A stretch of DNA of 64,000 nt from Bdellovibrionales bacterium RIFOXYC1_FULL_37_79. GTDB taxonomy: Bacteria; Bdellovibrionota; Bacteriovoracia; Bacteriovoracales; Bacteriovoracaceae. Below are positions 8,470 through 17,849 of the stretch, piece by piece (the first letter of the stretch is position 1; every line of letters starts with the position of its first letter). Under the pieces are notes generated by a model. That model did not search any database. It worked only from the letters and a program-made list of their open reading frames with translations, and was not told the DNA's origin. The translations under genes were made by a program, and so were the position numbers. Where the stretch lies: positions 62,001 through 126,000 of the forward strand of contig MEQB01000042.1 in assembly GCA_001770015.1 (NCBI GenBank), given 5' to 3'.

Positions 8470-9654
8470 TTAAATCCCCAGCTCTTTTTTTACTTTGATA
8501 AATTTAGTAATCGCAAATTCGAGGTCGGCTTTGGAATGCCCGGCAGAGATTTGGGTTCGAATCCTGGCTTTTTCTTTTGGAACCACTGGATAGAAAAAGC
8601 CAACGACATAAACACCCTCTTCAAGCATTCTGGCGGCCATGGTTTGGGCAAGCTTTGCATCCCCAAGCATGATTGGAGCGATCGGATGGGTGCCAGGCAG
8701 GATATTAAATCCAGCTTTGGTCATTTCTTCTCTGAAGAATTTGGTATTTTCGTGTACTTTTTTAATAAGACTTTTATTAGTGGATAAAAGATCAATGACT
8801 TTGATAGAAGCCGCTACGATGGATGGTGCTACCGTATTAGAAAATAAATAGGGTCTGGATCGCTGTCTAAGCAGATCCACTACCTCTTTTTTGGAAGAAA
8901 TGTAGCCACCGCTTGCGCCACCTAGTGCCTTGCCTAAAGTTCCGGTGATGATATCTATTTTTCCCATGACGTTGCAATATTCATGAGTACCTCGACCGTT
9001 TTCACCCATGAAACCCACTGCATGAGAGTCATCTACCATCACCATGGCATCATATTTTTCCGCTAAATCGCATATACCTTTAAGATTAGCGATATAGCCA
9101 TCCATTGAAAAAACTCCGTCAGTGGCTATTAGTCGAAATCTTGCCTGCTTGGATTCTTTTAATTTTTCTTCCAGGTCTTGCATATTATTATTTTTATATC
9201 GATATCGCTCAGCCTTACATAGGCGAATACCATCAATAATGGAAGCGTGATTGAGTTCATCACTGATAATGGCATCTTGTTCATTTAGCAGAGTTTCAAA
9301 TAGTCCTCCATTCGCATCAAAGCAGGACGTGTAGAGGATGGTATCCTCCATGCCCAGAAACGTGGAGATTTTTTCTTCTAATTCCTTATGAATGTTTTGA
9401 GTGCCACAAATAAATCGAACTGAACTCATGCCGTAGCCGTAACGATCGTAACTATTTTTGGCGGCGTCAATTATTTCAGGATGACTGGAAAGACCCAAAT
9501 AATTATTGGCACACATATTAATCACTTCTTTTCCGCCAGCGACTTTGATTTTAGCGGACTGCGGAGTGGTTATAATTCTTTCTTGTTTAAAAAGCCCTTG
9601 TTCTTTGATGGAAGTGATTTCTTTTTGTAAATGTTCTTTCATTTGGCCGTACAT
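8470..9654 (-). CDS. kbl: Glycine C-acetyltransferase (2-amino-3-ketobutyrate CoA ligase)
   Basis: A 394-residue PLP enzyme of the alpha-oxoamine synthase family, full length for Kbl. It converts 2-amino-3-ketobutyrate plus CoA to glycine and acetyl-CoA. Visible motifs are [38 protein letters not shown] (cofactor-binding Asp near 208) and [13 protein letters not shown] with the Schiff-base lysine K242. AGGAG lies 8 nt before the ATG. It is immediately downstream of tdh (25-nt gap) in a two-gene threonine-degradation operon, which distinguishes it from BioF-type paralogues. Confidence 0.96.
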   Translation of the reverse strand: MYGQMKEHLQKEITSIKEQGLFKQERIITTPQSAKIKVAGGKEVINMCANNYLGLSSHPEIIDAAKNSYDRYGYGMSSVRFICGTQNIHKELEEKISTFLGMEDTILYTSCFDANGGLFETLLNEQDAIISDELNHASIIDGIRLCKAERYRYKNNNMQDLEEKLKESKQARFRLIATDGVFSMDGYIANLKGICDLAEKYDAMVMVDDSHAVGFMGENGRGTHEYCNVMGKIDIITGTLGKALGGASGGYISSKKEVVDLLRQRSRPYLFSNTVAPSIVAASIKVIDLLSTNKSLIKKVHENTKFFREEMTKAGFNILPGTHPIAPIMLGDAKLAQTMAARMLEEGVYVVGFFYPVVPKEKARIRTQISAGHSKADLEFAITKFIKVKKELGI

Positions 9655-9679
9655 ATTTTATACTCCTGAAAATTAAAAA

Positions 9680-10717
9680 TTATTTGGTCCAGTCTAAAAC
9701 GATTTTACCAGAATTGCCTTGCCTCATAAGTTGAAAGCCCTGCTCGAAATCGGTATAGTGAAAACGATGGGTGATGATAGGGGATAAATCAAGACCCGAT
9801 TGGATCATTACCGTCATTTTATACCAGGTTTCAAACATTTCTCTTCCATAGATTCCCTTGATGGTTAAACTATTAAAAACAACTTTGTTCCAGTCAACCA
9901 GCGTTTCCGGTGCAAGTATTCCAAGTAGCGCAATCTTTCCTCCATGAACCATATGATCAACCATATTGTTAAAGGCACTTTGATTGCCGCTCATCTCAAG
10001 ACCCACGTCAAAGCCCTCTGACATTTTCAGGTCTTTCATAACATCTTTTAAATTTTCATTTTTGATATTGATAACCCGATCAATTTTAAATTTTTTGGCA
10101 AGTTCCAAGCGATAAGGATTGACGTCGGTGATTGCAACGTACCTTGCTCCAGCGTGTTTGCAAACGGCTGCCGCCATAATTCCAATGGGGCCTGCCCCTG
10201 TGATAAGCACGTCTTCACCCAGAAGCGGGAATGATAGGGCACAGTGAACAGCGTTTCCGTAGGGATCAAAACAGGAGAGTAGGTCCTCACTAATTCGAGG
10301 GTCACATCGCCAAACATTACTAACAGGGATACAAACATACTCGGCAAAAGATCCAGAGCGGTTTACCCCTACACCTTGGGTATTTTTACACCAGTGCAGT
10401 TTTCCTGCGCGGCAATTCCTGCAATGCCCGCAAACAATATGTCCTTCTCCGCTCACTAGTTCACCGATCTGAAAACCTTTTACGTTTGATCCAACTTCGG
10501 CAACTGTTCCCACGTATTCATGACCGACAACCATGGGAGTGGGAATGGTTTTTTGGGCCCAGGCGTCCCAGTTATAAATATGTATATCTGTTCCACATAT
10601 TGCGGTCTTTCTAATTTTGATTAAAACTTCATCGATGCCAGGGGTAGGTACTTCAACTTCATCCAGCCATAGACCTTCTTTTGCATACTTTTTCACCAAT
10701 GCCTTCATTTTTGCCAT
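9680..10717 (-). CDS. tdh: L-threonine 3-dehydrogenase
   Basis: The 345-residue protein is a zinc-dependent medium-chain dehydrogenase that oxidises L-threonine to 2-amino-3-ketobutyrate with NAD. Catalytic zinc ligands are C41, H66 and E67; the structural zinc is bound by C96, C99, C102 and C110. The Rossmann motif GAGPIG lies at 174-179. The signature [17 protein letters not shown] is specific to Tdh. GGGAG precedes the start. It is followed by kbl, which consumes its unstable product, so the pair makes glycine and acetyl-CoA in the cytoplasm. Confidence 0.97.
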   Translation of the reverse strand: MAKMKALVKKYAKEGLWLDEVEVPTPGIDEVLIKIRKTAICGTDIHIYNWDAWAQKTIPTPMVVGHEYVGTVAEVGSNVKGFQIGELVSGEGHIVCGHCRNCRAGKLHWCKNTQGVGVNRSGSFAEYVCIPVSNVWRCDPRISEDLLSCFDPYGNAVHCALSFPLLGEDVLITGAGPIGIMAAAVCKHAGARYVAITDVNPYRLELAKKFKIDRVINIKNENLKDVMKDLKMSEGFDVGLEMSGNQSAFNNMVDHMVHGGKIALLGILAPETLVDWNKVVFNSLTIKGIYGREMFETWYKMTVMIQSGLDLSPIITHRFHYTDFEQGFQLMRQGNSGKIVLDWTK

Positions 10718-10804
10718 GAGTATTCTCCCAAAAAAAATTGATAAACGTTTTTACCAGTAAAATTACTGAAATTCTAGAAATTGGTAGGAGAAATTAAGGG
10801 AAAC

Positions 10805-11158
10805 TTATTTTGTTTTTTCTACGGGAGCTTCTGGTTTCTTTTCCTCAGTTGGCACACCCGGTACTTTGGCGGCATCTTGATTAAGAGGTCTGGAAATTGG
10901 GGCTTCGTCATCCATTATGGATGTGGTAGTGCTTTTACTTTGTAATTTAGCAAGTACAATAGATAATCCGAGGAACATCACGGCTAAAAAAGTAGTGATA
11001 TGAGTCAGAATGTTACCCTTGGTTGCTCCTGAAAATACTTGGTCAGAACCAGCACCGGAAATAAAACCCGCCTCAGCACCTTTTCCAAATTGTAAAAGAA
11101 CCATTAGTACTAAAAGTGCTGAACAGATAGCGTGAATAACCATAAGGGTAGTAATCAT
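10805..11158 (-). CDS. secG: Preprotein translocase subunit SecG
   Basis: The 117-residue protein has two transmembrane helices (about 4-22 and 51-70) separated by the SecG-typical segment QFGKGAEAGFISGAGSDQVFSGATKGNILTH. A hydrophilic C-terminal tail rich in Pro, Glu and Lys (TEEKKPEAPVEKTK) is longer than in E. coli. It is an accessory subunit of the SecYEG channel. It follows pgk by 87 nt on the same strand; secG is commonly placed next to glycolytic genes. Confidence 0.93.
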   Translation of the reverse strand: MITTLMVIHAICSALLVLMVLLQFGKGAEAGFISGAGSDQVFSGATKGNILTHITTFLAVMFLGLSIVLAKLQSKSTTTSIMDDEAPISRPLNQDAAKVPGVPTEEKKPEAPVEKTK

Positions 11159-11245
11159 AATACATTCTCGTTTATTTAAAGATTAGTTGTCTGTGAATAT
11201 ATACAAATACTTATCAGTTTTGGCAATAAATGTTGAAAAAATATC

Positions 11246-12436
11246 TCAATTAACTCCAAATTTAAGTGCCTGTACCCCAGGAAGTGTGCCGTTTTCAATG
11301 AATTCAAGCGACGCACCGCCGCCGGTGGAAACATGGCTAATTTTATTTGAAACGCCAGATTTATTGATGGCACTGACCGAGTCACCACCTCCAACTAGGG
11401 TAAATGCCTTGAGTTTACTTATGGATTCAGCAATTGCAAAAGTACCTTTGCTGAAATTGTCTTTTTCAAAATATCCCATCGGTCCATTCCAAAGAACTGT
11501 TTTAGCTGATTTTAAGATATCGTTATAATGCCTAATGGTATTAGGCCCAATATCGAGACCCATTTGATCATCGGGAATATCCAATTTGTTTATATGAGTT
11601 GCGGCGCCATCAGGATTTTCAGCACATAAGTGATCGATGGGAAAAATCATTTTTTGTTTTAAAGGTGAGGCGAGGATTTGCTTGGCCAGTTTGACATCTT
11701 CATCGTCGCAAAGAGATTTTCCAACATTATGTCCGGAAGCTTTTAAAAAAGGATAGGCCATAGCACCACCAATTAAAAGCTTGTCAACGGATACCAACAG
11801 TTTTTCAATGATTTTAATTTTATCGCTAACTTTGGCCCCACCCATGATGCCAATAAAAGGTTGGGCTGGTTTATCAACGATTTTATTTAATGCTTCAACT
11901 TCCTTCTGCAGTAAAAATCCACCAAATGAATTATTAGGAAAATATTTTATGATTTGATAGGTGGAGGCGTGTTTTCGGTGAGCTGTTCCAAATGCATCAT
12001 GAACAAAAACATCGCCGTATTCGGATAGGGTTTTGGCAAATTCGTCGTTACCATCGGTTTCTTCTTTGTGAAAACGCAAATTCTCAAGGAGAATAAGCTT
12101 TTGTTTGTTAAGTTTGATGATGGTTTTGATGCTGCGGTCAGTGCAGGATTCGGTCAAAAGGACTTCTTGACCTAAAACTTCGGCAAGATATTTGGCAACC
12201 GGGGCAAGAGAGTATTTCATTTTCACTTCGCCATCAGGTCTGCCCAAGTGACTCATCATGATTAATTTTTTTGGATTTTGTTCGAGAATGTATTTAATCG
12301 TTGGTAGTGCACTATCAATTCTGGTGGTATCGGTGATTTTTCCAGAACCATCTTTGGATAGGGGAACATTAAAATCAAAACGAGCAATGACATTTTTATT
12401 ATTAAAATTGCCTTCGGTTACATATTTAAGTGCCAT
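11246..12436 (-). CDS. pgk: Phosphoglycerate kinase
   Basis: The 396-residue protein has full family length. It carries RFDFNVPLSKDG (19-30), MSHLGRPDG (61-69), the Lys/Arg-rich substrate-binding region, GPNTIRHY and the nucleotide-binding GGGDSVSAI at 349-357, ending in STGGGASLEFIENGTLPGV. It transfers phosphate from 1,3-bisphosphoglycerate to ADP in glycolysis. GGAG lies 7 nt before the ATG. It forms a two-gene unit with secG. No gap or tpiA gene is adjacent. Confidence 0.97.
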   Translation of the reverse strand: MALKYVTEGNFNNKNVIARFDFNVPLSKDGSGKITDTTRIDSALPTIKYILEQNPKKLIMMSHLGRPDGEVKMKYSLAPVAKYLAEVLGQEVLLTESCTDRSIKTIIKLNKQKLILLENLRFHKEETDGNDEFAKTLSEYGDVFVHDAFGTAHRKHASTYQIIKYFPNNSFGGFLLQKEVEALNKIVDKPAQPFIGIMGGAKVSDKIKIIEKLLVSVDKLLIGGAMAYPFLKASGHNVGKSLCDDEDVKLAKQILASPLKQKMIFPIDHLCAENPDGAATHINKLDIPDDQMGLDIGPNTIRHYNDILKSAKTVLWNGPMGYFEKDNFSKGTFAIAESISKLKAFTLVGGGDSVSAINKSGVSNKISHVSTGGGASLEFIENGTLPGVQALKFGVN

Positions 12437-12566
12437 AGTAAAACTCCATTTTTTTATTTAATATATCTCAATAATATGCCATAACTTATTCTTCTTATGC
12501 AAACTAACTGGTAGAATAAATATCTTACCATAATGGTTGGGTATTTAAATTAGGAGCGTGACTTAG

Positions 12567-13658
12567 GTGGAGAAGAAAATATTTGTAAAGGATCTTGAAG
12601 TAAAAGAGAGTGTCAGTTCTGTCTTCATGGTTAAGTATATAGCCTTAATGGAGGCCAAAGATGGGAAAAATTATTTAAATGTTATTTTAACTGACAAAAC
12701 TGGAGACATTGAGGCCAGAAAGTGGAGTGACGCAGAAGACACCCTGAATAATATCAAGAAAGGTGATTTTGTTGTAGTGGATGGAAAAGTTAATTATTAC
12801 CAAAATAGGTTTCAAATTATTATTAAATCAATTGTCAAAATAGATTCCGAAGGCATGAATGAACTTGATTTTATTGCCAGTTCTAAAAAACCCCCTGATG
12901 AAATGTTTGATTCCTTGATCCAAATTGTCGAGGAGGTCAATGATGTTTATATCAAAGATTTGCTCAAGATGATGCTTTTCGATAACGAAATCCAAAAAAG
13001 AGTGAAGAAATGGTCGGCTGCCAAAACTGTTCATCACGCCTATCAGGGCGGATTGTTGGAGCATATTCTTTCTTGTGCAAGGCTGGCAAAGATAATGGCA
13101 GCTCATTATGGCGCCAATTCCAATTATGTGATTGCGGGTGCCATCTTACATGATATTGGAAAAATTTATGAACTTACTGATGGGCCTATGATTGAATATA
13201 CCGAAGAAGGAAAGCTGGTTGGTCATATTGTAAAAGCGGCTGAGCTGATTGATCGCTTTACATACAAGATACAAAATTTTCCTTTTCAAGTTAAGTTACA
13301 CCTAAAGCATATCGTGTTGTCTCATCATGGAGAAGTGGCGTATGGAGCCGTTCAATTGCCTATGACCAGTGAAGCCTTTTTGGTGCATTTTATTGATCTT
13401 ATTGATTCCAAGATGAACTCAGTTATGCAAGCAAAACATAGTGATCAATTAACTGGCCACTGGTCTGGTTATATAAAACATCTGGATCGGATGATTTTTA
13501 AAGATGAGCTACCTTCATTTCTCAATCATATTGAAGTACTACCTGAGCAAGAAGACGTCGCTCAAAAAACAAAACTACACAAGGTGCCTAAACACAGCGA
13601 CATCCCTTTAAAGCAAAATCTTGCCGAGCAACTAAAAGGATTCAGGCCCAAGGAATAA
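12567..13658 (+). CDS. 3'-5' exoribonuclease, YhaM type (OB fold plus HD domain)
   Basis: A 363-residue protein starting with GTG; TAGGAG lies 10 nt upstream. An N-terminal OB-fold (about 1-95, DKTGDIEARKWSD and KGDFVVVDGKVNYY) precedes an HD phosphohydrolase domain with HHAYQGGLLEH (156-166) and HDIGKIYEL (195-203). This order matches YhaM/CbfA-type metal-dependent 3'-5' exoribonucleases. The C-terminal ~40 residues (KHSDIPLKQNLAEQLKGFRPKE) are a basic extension. It is divergent from pgk and appears monocistronic. RNA or single-stranded DNA turnover is inferred from family knowledge. Confidence 0.85.
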   Translation: MEKKIFVKDLEVKESVSSVFMVKYIALMEAKDGKNYLNVILTDKTGDIEARKWSDAEDTLNNIKKGDFVVVDGKVNYYQNRFQIIIKSIVKIDSEGMNELDFIASSKKPPDEMFDSLIQIVEEVNDVYIKDLLKMMLFDNEIQKRVKKWSAAKTVHHAYQGGLLEHILSCARLAKIMAAHYGANSNYVIAGAILHDIGKIYELTDGPMIEYTEEGKLVGHIVKAAELIDRFTYKIQNFPFQVKLHLKHIVLSHHGEVAYGAVQLPMTSEAFLVHFIDLIDSKMNSVMQAKHSDQLTGHWSGYIKHLDRMIFKDELPSFLNHIEVLPEQEDVAQKTKLHKVPKHSDIPLKQNLAEQLKGFRPKE

Positions 13659-13683
13659 TGGACCTGAATGTATTTTTTAAGGT

Positions 13684-14088
13684 TTAATTTTGGTCAAAGG
13701 TAATTTTACTATTTCTAAAGCAATCCATGTTGTTTTGCCACATTGAATTGGGGCCATCCATTAGTAGACTAAATTCTCCGATGTTATCAGTTACTGTTAA
13801 CCAAAATGTGTTAGTGATATTTTCATAATAGTATGACTGATTATCATCACTAATTGCTTCGACAACGTGGTCATTAAAAACCAATTTGGAGCTCATGTCG
13901 TCATAATTGTGATTTACCACCAAGGCTTTAAAACCTGGTTCATCATTATCGATTACGATACCAATTTGGGTCCATTGATCACTGTCAGCATGTTGCTCAC
14001 AAGTTACAACAGTTTCAAGGGTTTTTTTGTCAGCAAAGGAATTTGTTGAAAATGTAATAAATAAAGTTAGAAGTAAAATTAATTTCAT
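13684..14088 (-). CDS. Small exported protein of unknown function
   Basis: The 134-residue protein starts at 14088, where GGAG lies 7 nt upstream; an ATG 12 nt earlier would overlap that ribosome site. A signal peptide (MKLILLLTLFITFSTNSFA) precedes a mature region with two cysteines (VVTCEQHAD and NMDCFRNSK), spaced so that they could join the two ends by a disulfide. The same plan, a signal peptide plus one early and one late cysteine, recurs in several small orphans in this window. No family is recognised. Confidence 0.68.
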   Translation of the reverse strand: MKLILLLTLFITFSTNSFADKKTLETVVTCEQHADSDQWTQIGIVIDNDEPGFKALVVNHNYDDMSSKLVFNDHVVEAISDDNQSYYYENITNTFWLTVTDNIGEFSLLMDGPNSMWQNNMDCFRNSKITFDQN

Positions 14089-14300
14089 ATTATTCTCCAA
14101 TGAAAATAGGACTTCAAGAATCTACGAGGGTTTAACACTTTTCCTAATCCCTGAAAAAGTCCGATGTTATTATTTGTAAAAATTACTGCAATAAAAGTCT
14201 ATTATTTTATGTAAATAAAAAGTGATTAGTTCGTGATTTCGTCATATTTTCACATTAATCAACGCCAGTGTCGTCAATAATGTGCTTGATCTACTCAAGG

Positions 14301-14600
14301 TTAGGCAGCTAATTTCACCTTAAAGTTGAGTTTTGATTTGGTAAGTTGATCTTGAATTGCGAGTTGAACGGCCACAATTTCAGATAGACCACATTTTCTA
14401 GCAATCTTGAAAGCGAGTTCTGGACTGATTGTTTGCCGACCTTTCTCAATATCACAAAGAGTTCCCTTGGCCATATCAAGTTTTTTGGCCATTGTAACTT
14501 GGGTTAGTTCTTGTGATTTTCTTGCCACTCTTAAAAACATACCAAAATTTATTTTTCCGAGTTCTTTTTCTAAATGGGGAATTAATTTTTTAGTAGTCAT
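14301..14600 (-). CDS. XRE-type HTH antitoxin (HigA-like), partner of a broken toxin gene
   Basis: The 99-residue protein has a Cro/C1-type helix-turn-helix: FLRVARKSQELTQVTMAKKLDMAKGTLCDIEKGRQTISPELAFKIARKCGL at about 22-72. Such proteins neutralise RelE/HigB toxins and repress their own operon. The upstream gene on the same strand is a decayed RelE-family toxin whose stop codon lies 11 nt inside this gene, the normal toxin-first coupling. The HTH itself shows no damage. It may persist as a free regulator or as protection against related toxins. Confidence 0.82.
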   Translation of the reverse strand: MTTKKLIPHLEKELGKINFGMFLRVARKSQELTQVTMAKKLDMAKGTLCDIEKGRQTISPELAFKIARKCGLSEIVAVQLAIQDQLTKSKLNFKVKLAA

Positions 14601-14880
14601 GTTTGTTTACCTCTACAACGGAAATCAATGTAATTTCACCATTATTTCCGATTGTATGTATAGCTCGGTAGGATTTATTTAATCGAACCGAGCGTTGCCC
14701 TTTTTTTTTACATAGTTTGGAATTTTTAATAATTGTTTTTCCACTTTCTTTGTAAATTATTTAGGGCACAGATAACTTCTTTGAGTTTGATAAGTGAGCA
14801 GGCATGCTTTTAGCAATTTCAAAAATAAACAGGAGACTTTTTTTGCATTTTTGAATAGAGAATTTTTTATTTAATACCTG
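14590..14880 (-). pseudogene. Decayed RelE/HigB-family toxin gene
   Basis: Reading the minus strand upstream of the HTH gene gives a typical RelE-family C terminus in one frame: KKKGQRSVRLNKSYRAIHT, continuing through an EITLISVVEVNKHDY-type end to a TAA at 14590 that overlaps the antitoxin start. Preceding family-like segments lie in other frames: LLKIPNYVKKKG, LIKLKEVICALNNLQRKWK and FEIAKSMPAHL. At least two frame changes coincide with short A runs (the A9 tract near 14701-14709 and an A5 tract near 14740). The toxin is therefore interrupted at three places. The 5' boundary is approximate and no start codon is clear. Sequencing indels at homopolymers are an alternative explanation. Confidence 0.72.
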
Positions 14881-14947
14881 ATGTTTTTACTTAAGTGGAT
14901 TTTTTTTCTGGCCTCAATCTTGGCTTGTTTTAAGCTAGAATGGATAC

Positions 14948-15865
14948 ATGGAAGTCGGTTCAAATATCAGACAATTTTCCTCGCAGGATCAGTTTATCAA
15001 GCAAAAAAAGCTTCTTGAGAACGCTAAAACTGCTTCGCTCAAGGAAGGTGAGGCTAAAAGTGAAGCGACTAAAGATATGGTCAAAAAAGACCTGCCACCC
15101 GATAAGGCGGAGATTTCTCAAACTGCTAAAGACTTGGCTAAAGAGACTTCAAAATTTAATGGAGAGTCGGTTGGCAGCAAGGCATCAGCTCTAAAAGGTG
15201 CGGCGGATGTTTTGGGTAAACTTGTTCCAGGTAAAATTGATAAAGCCCATGAAATTGAAAAGCATGAAAAACTAAAGACTGATCTTCGGCCGATAAAAAA
15301 ACCAGGTGTTTTTTTTATCGGTGGTTTTAATTGGCTAGGACTAAGTGGTGAAAATAAAAAATTAGAAGAAATGAGTCAGCACATTCCGGATTCCAAATAT
15401 TTTGATTACCAGGACAAGGATATAATTATCAGTGAGATCAAGCGGCGTCCGAGTGGGCAGCCCATTATCTTGGTAGGCCGAGGATTTGGTGGGGATGTTG
15501 CCAAAGAAATTGGAAGTGATCTGGATTCCATGGAGCATGGCTTTAAAAAAATTGATCTTTTGGTGACTATTGATTCATCCAGTTTTGCTAAAGATATCAT
15601 TCCTCAAAATGTGGTAAAGCATATTAACTTGATTGATGAATCAAGTCTTTTTAACGACGGGCCTAATATTGCTAGAGATTCCAATCGGACGATGGTAACT
15701 AATACTCTATTGAAAGATGATATTTTGGGATCAAGACAAGTGCAGTTTGATTTATTTCAAAATATCAATTCCGTTTTAGGTGATACAGCTCTTCAAAATC
15801 ACCTGGCCAAAGAATCCATTACGGATATGGCCGTAAATGAGACGTTACGGGAACTTAGAAATTGA
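14948..15865 (+). CDS. Alpha/beta-hydrolase-like protein lacking the nucleophile serine
   Basis: The 305-residue protein has a Lys/Glu/Ala-rich, probably disordered N-terminal third, followed from about residue 115 by an alpha/beta-hydrolase-like core: GVFFIGGFNWLG, IILVGRGFGGDVAKEIG, and DLLVTIDSSSFAKDIIPQNVVKHINLID. At the nucleophile elbow the usual G-x-S-x-G is GRGFG, with glycine at position 169, so ordinary serine catalysis is not possible. No signal peptide is present. It may be a non-catalytic scaffold. The ribosome site is weak. It converges with tatD, leaving one base between the two stop codons. Confidence 0.62.
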   Translation: MEVGSNIRQFSSQDQFIKQKKLLENAKTASLKEGEAKSEATKDMVKKDLPPDKAEISQTAKDLAKETSKFNGESVGSKASALKGAADVLGKLVPGKIDKAHEIEKHEKLKTDLRPIKKPGVFFIGGFNWLGLSGENKKLEEMSQHIPDSKYFDYQDKDIIISEIKRRPSGQPIILVGRGFGGDVAKEIGSDLDSMEHGFKKIDLLVTIDSSSFAKDIIPQNVVKHINLIDESSLFNDGPNIARDSNRTMVTNTLLKDDILGSRQVQFDLFQNINSVLGDTALQNHLAKESITDMAVNETLRELRN

Positions 15866-15866
15866 G

Positions 15867-16667
15867 CTAGATGTTAAATAACCGTCTCGAATTGTCATAA
15901 ATAATCGGCAACAAAGAATCCTGCTTTTGCCCAAGTAATTCACACATGTATTGGGCAACATAAGGGAGATAGAAAGGCGCATTGGGTTTGCCACGGACTG
16001 GTATGGGGGAGAGATATGGGGCATCGGTTTCTAAAAGAATCTGATTTAAGGGGGTGATCATTAGAATATCACGAACATTTTGCGCTTGTTTGAAAGTTAT
16101 AATTCCATTAAAGCCGAGGTAGAAGTTTTCGTTTAAGGCATAGTTGGCAAGATCCATGTTGGATGAATAGCAATGTATTTCAAGTCCATACTTTAAGTTT
16201 TTCGAAAAGTTTTGCAAAATGCGCTTGGTATCTTCTTCTGCTTCTCGAGTGTGAATAATGACCGGTAATTTTAAATCAATCGAAAGCTGTAATTGTTTTT
16301 CAAAAACACTGAGTTGAATATCTCGTGGAGAGTGGTCATAGTGATAATCAAGACCAATTTCTCCAATGGCGCAAACTTTGGAATTTTTAGAATTGGTCAA
16401 TATGATATTTTCCGTGTTTTGATCATAAAACTTTGCTTCGTGCGGGTGAATGCCTTGGGTGCACCAGACATTATCAAAACGTTTTGCAATCGTGATAACC
16501 TGGTTTTGATTATCAGGCGAGACAGCGATGGTCAGGAGTTTTTCAACCCCAACCTCTCTTGAGGTTTGAACGGTGTCGGCTATAGATTCATCTTCAAGAT
16601 AGTCCAGGTGGCAATGAGTTTCAATAATCGGAAACAGTGCTTTTTCGGGAAGTTTATCGTTTTTCAT
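15867..16667 (-). CDS. tatD: TatD-family metal-dependent hydrolase (DNase)
   Basis: The 266-residue TIM-barrel protein carries the TatD signatures: ETHCHLDY (H18, H20), GIHPHEA, AIGEIGLDYHYD, IIHTREAEEDT, HCYSS and LLETDAPYLSP. These bind two divalent metals. Members are cytoplasmic 3'-5' DNases or act in other phosphodiester hydrolysis. AAGAAGG lies just before the ATG. The start overlaps the VKOR-DsbA gene by 14 nt, and it is the last gene of a six-gene minus-strand operon. Confidence 0.93.
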   Translation of the reverse strand: MKNDKLPEKALFPIIETHCHLDYLEDESIADTVQTSREVGVEKLLTIAVSPDNQNQVITIAKRFDNVWCTQGIHPHEAKFYDQNTENIILTNSKNSKVCAIGEIGLDYHYDHSPRDIQLSVFEKQLQLSIDLKLPVIIHTREAEEDTKRILQNFSKNLKYGLEIHCYSSNMDLANYALNENFYLGFNGIITFKQAQNVRDILMITPLNQILLETDAPYLSPIPVRGKPNAPFYLPYVAQYMCELLGQKQDSLLPIIYDNSRRLFNI

Positions 16668-17802
16668 TATGCCTTCTTAGAATTTCATCTATGATGATGA
16701 TAAGTTGTGGAATGGGTAATACACCTTCTATTTTGACACCATTTAAAATCATGGTAGGGGTAGCTTGGATATTAAAATCTTTTCCAATATTGATGAGCTT
16801 AACCACTTCTTCCTTGGTTTTTCGATCGTTCATGCAATCAACGATATTTTTATTTTTAGCGTATTGATCCAGCCAATCGGAAGAGATGGTGTCAATTTGA
16901 TTAAAAATTTCATCATGCACTACATGGAATTGGGCGGGTAAGCAAGCGGCGAGATAGGATGATTTGCATGCTAGCGGATGGACAAGGCCTGACTGGTCAT
17001 TGCAGTTACTATCTAGAGGGTAAAAGAAAAATTGAATATTTATTTGTTTTTCGTAGCGAGCGATTATCTGGTTGATGAGCTTGGCCAAATAAGAGCAAGC
17101 TGGGCATTGGAAGTCAGAAAAAATGCTTATTTGAATTGGTGCATCAGTGAATTTTGGGGTGGATGAATAAATTCGATAAGGAGATTCAAGTCGAGGAGCA
17201 CCAAGGTTTGGGTATGTGTAAAAATCTTTGATAAAAATATCGCTGTGATTAAACATTGTATTTTTTTTATATTGATGGTGGAAAAAAGAGAGGGTTAGTG
17301 TGATAGCGGTGACAATAAGATAATAAAGAGCAGGCTTAATATTAACTTTTAGCTTGGCACCGTATTTAAAATATAGCCCATATGAAGCGGTTGAAAAAAT
17401 ATAATAAACAAAACACACTGGACATAAGTGTTTTAAATAGATGAGCGAAATTAAAAAAAGAATCATACACCCAAGAAAATTCAATAGTGAAAGTAAATGG
17501 TTTAATTCTTCTTTGGCTTTTGAATAATTTATTGTTGAGTAAAGGATAAACAAACCGTTTAAAAAACCAAATATGGAAATGGGAATCCCGAAGATAGCAG
17601 AAATAGGAGAGTAACTTACGGCGTTGCAACTTATAAACGTATTAATTTCACAAAAACTGTTATTTACCAGGGTAGTTGGAAATCGGATCGCAAAATAATG
17701 CCAGTAAAGATAGGCAGAACTGATGATCATTCCGAGTGACGATAAGGCCAAAAAAAGATTGGGGTTTTTAACACCTATTAGTTTTGATTCGTAGTGGGTC
17801 AT
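16654..17802 (-). CDS. VKOR-DsbA fusion, disulfide-forming membrane enzyme
   Basis: The 382-residue protein fuses a VKOR-type membrane domain (about 1-180, five predicted helices) to a DsbA-like thioredoxin domain (about 200-382). VKOR cysteines are C51 and C59 in the loop and C127/C130 in the CPVC quinone-reducing motif. The DsbA part has CPAC (233-236) after FSDFQ and the cis-proline segment QATPTMIL. VKOR re-oxidises DsbA using quinone, replacing DsbB, so this single protein can form disulfides in the periplasm. That fits the many two-cysteine exported proteins nearby. AAGGAG precedes the ATG. Confidence 0.93.
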   Translation of the reverse strand: MTHYESKLIGVKNPNLFLALSSLGMIISSAYLYWHYFAIRFPTTLVNNSFCEINTFISCNAVSYSPISAIFGIPISIFGFLNGLFILYSTINYSKAKEELNHLLSLLNFLGCMILFLISLIYLKHLCPVCFVYYIFSTASYGLYFKYGAKLKVNIKPALYYLIVTAITLTLSFFHHQYKKNTMFNHSDIFIKDFYTYPNLGAPRLESPYRIYSSTPKFTDAPIQISIFSDFQCPACSYLAKLINQIIARYEKQINIQFFFYPLDSNCNDQSGLVHPLACKSSYLAACLPAQFHVVHDEIFNQIDTISSDWLDQYAKNKNIVDCMNDRKTKEEVVKLINIGKDFNIQATPTMILNGVKIEGVLPIPQLIIIIDEILRRHNEKR

Positions 17803-17849
17803 GAAATCTCCTTGGCATTAATGATATCTGTTTTAGTAAGTGATCATAC

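Noticed and set aside
8545-8560. A tRNA T-loop-like sequence (GGGTTCGAATCC)
   Set aside because: It lies inside kbl and encodes the conserved ARIRTQ segment on the other strand; no acceptor or anticodon stem surrounds it.
14407-14682. Plus-strand 91-residue ORF across the toxin-antitoxin locus
   Set aside because: It is antisense to the well-supported HTH gene and has no ribosome site or recognisable domain.
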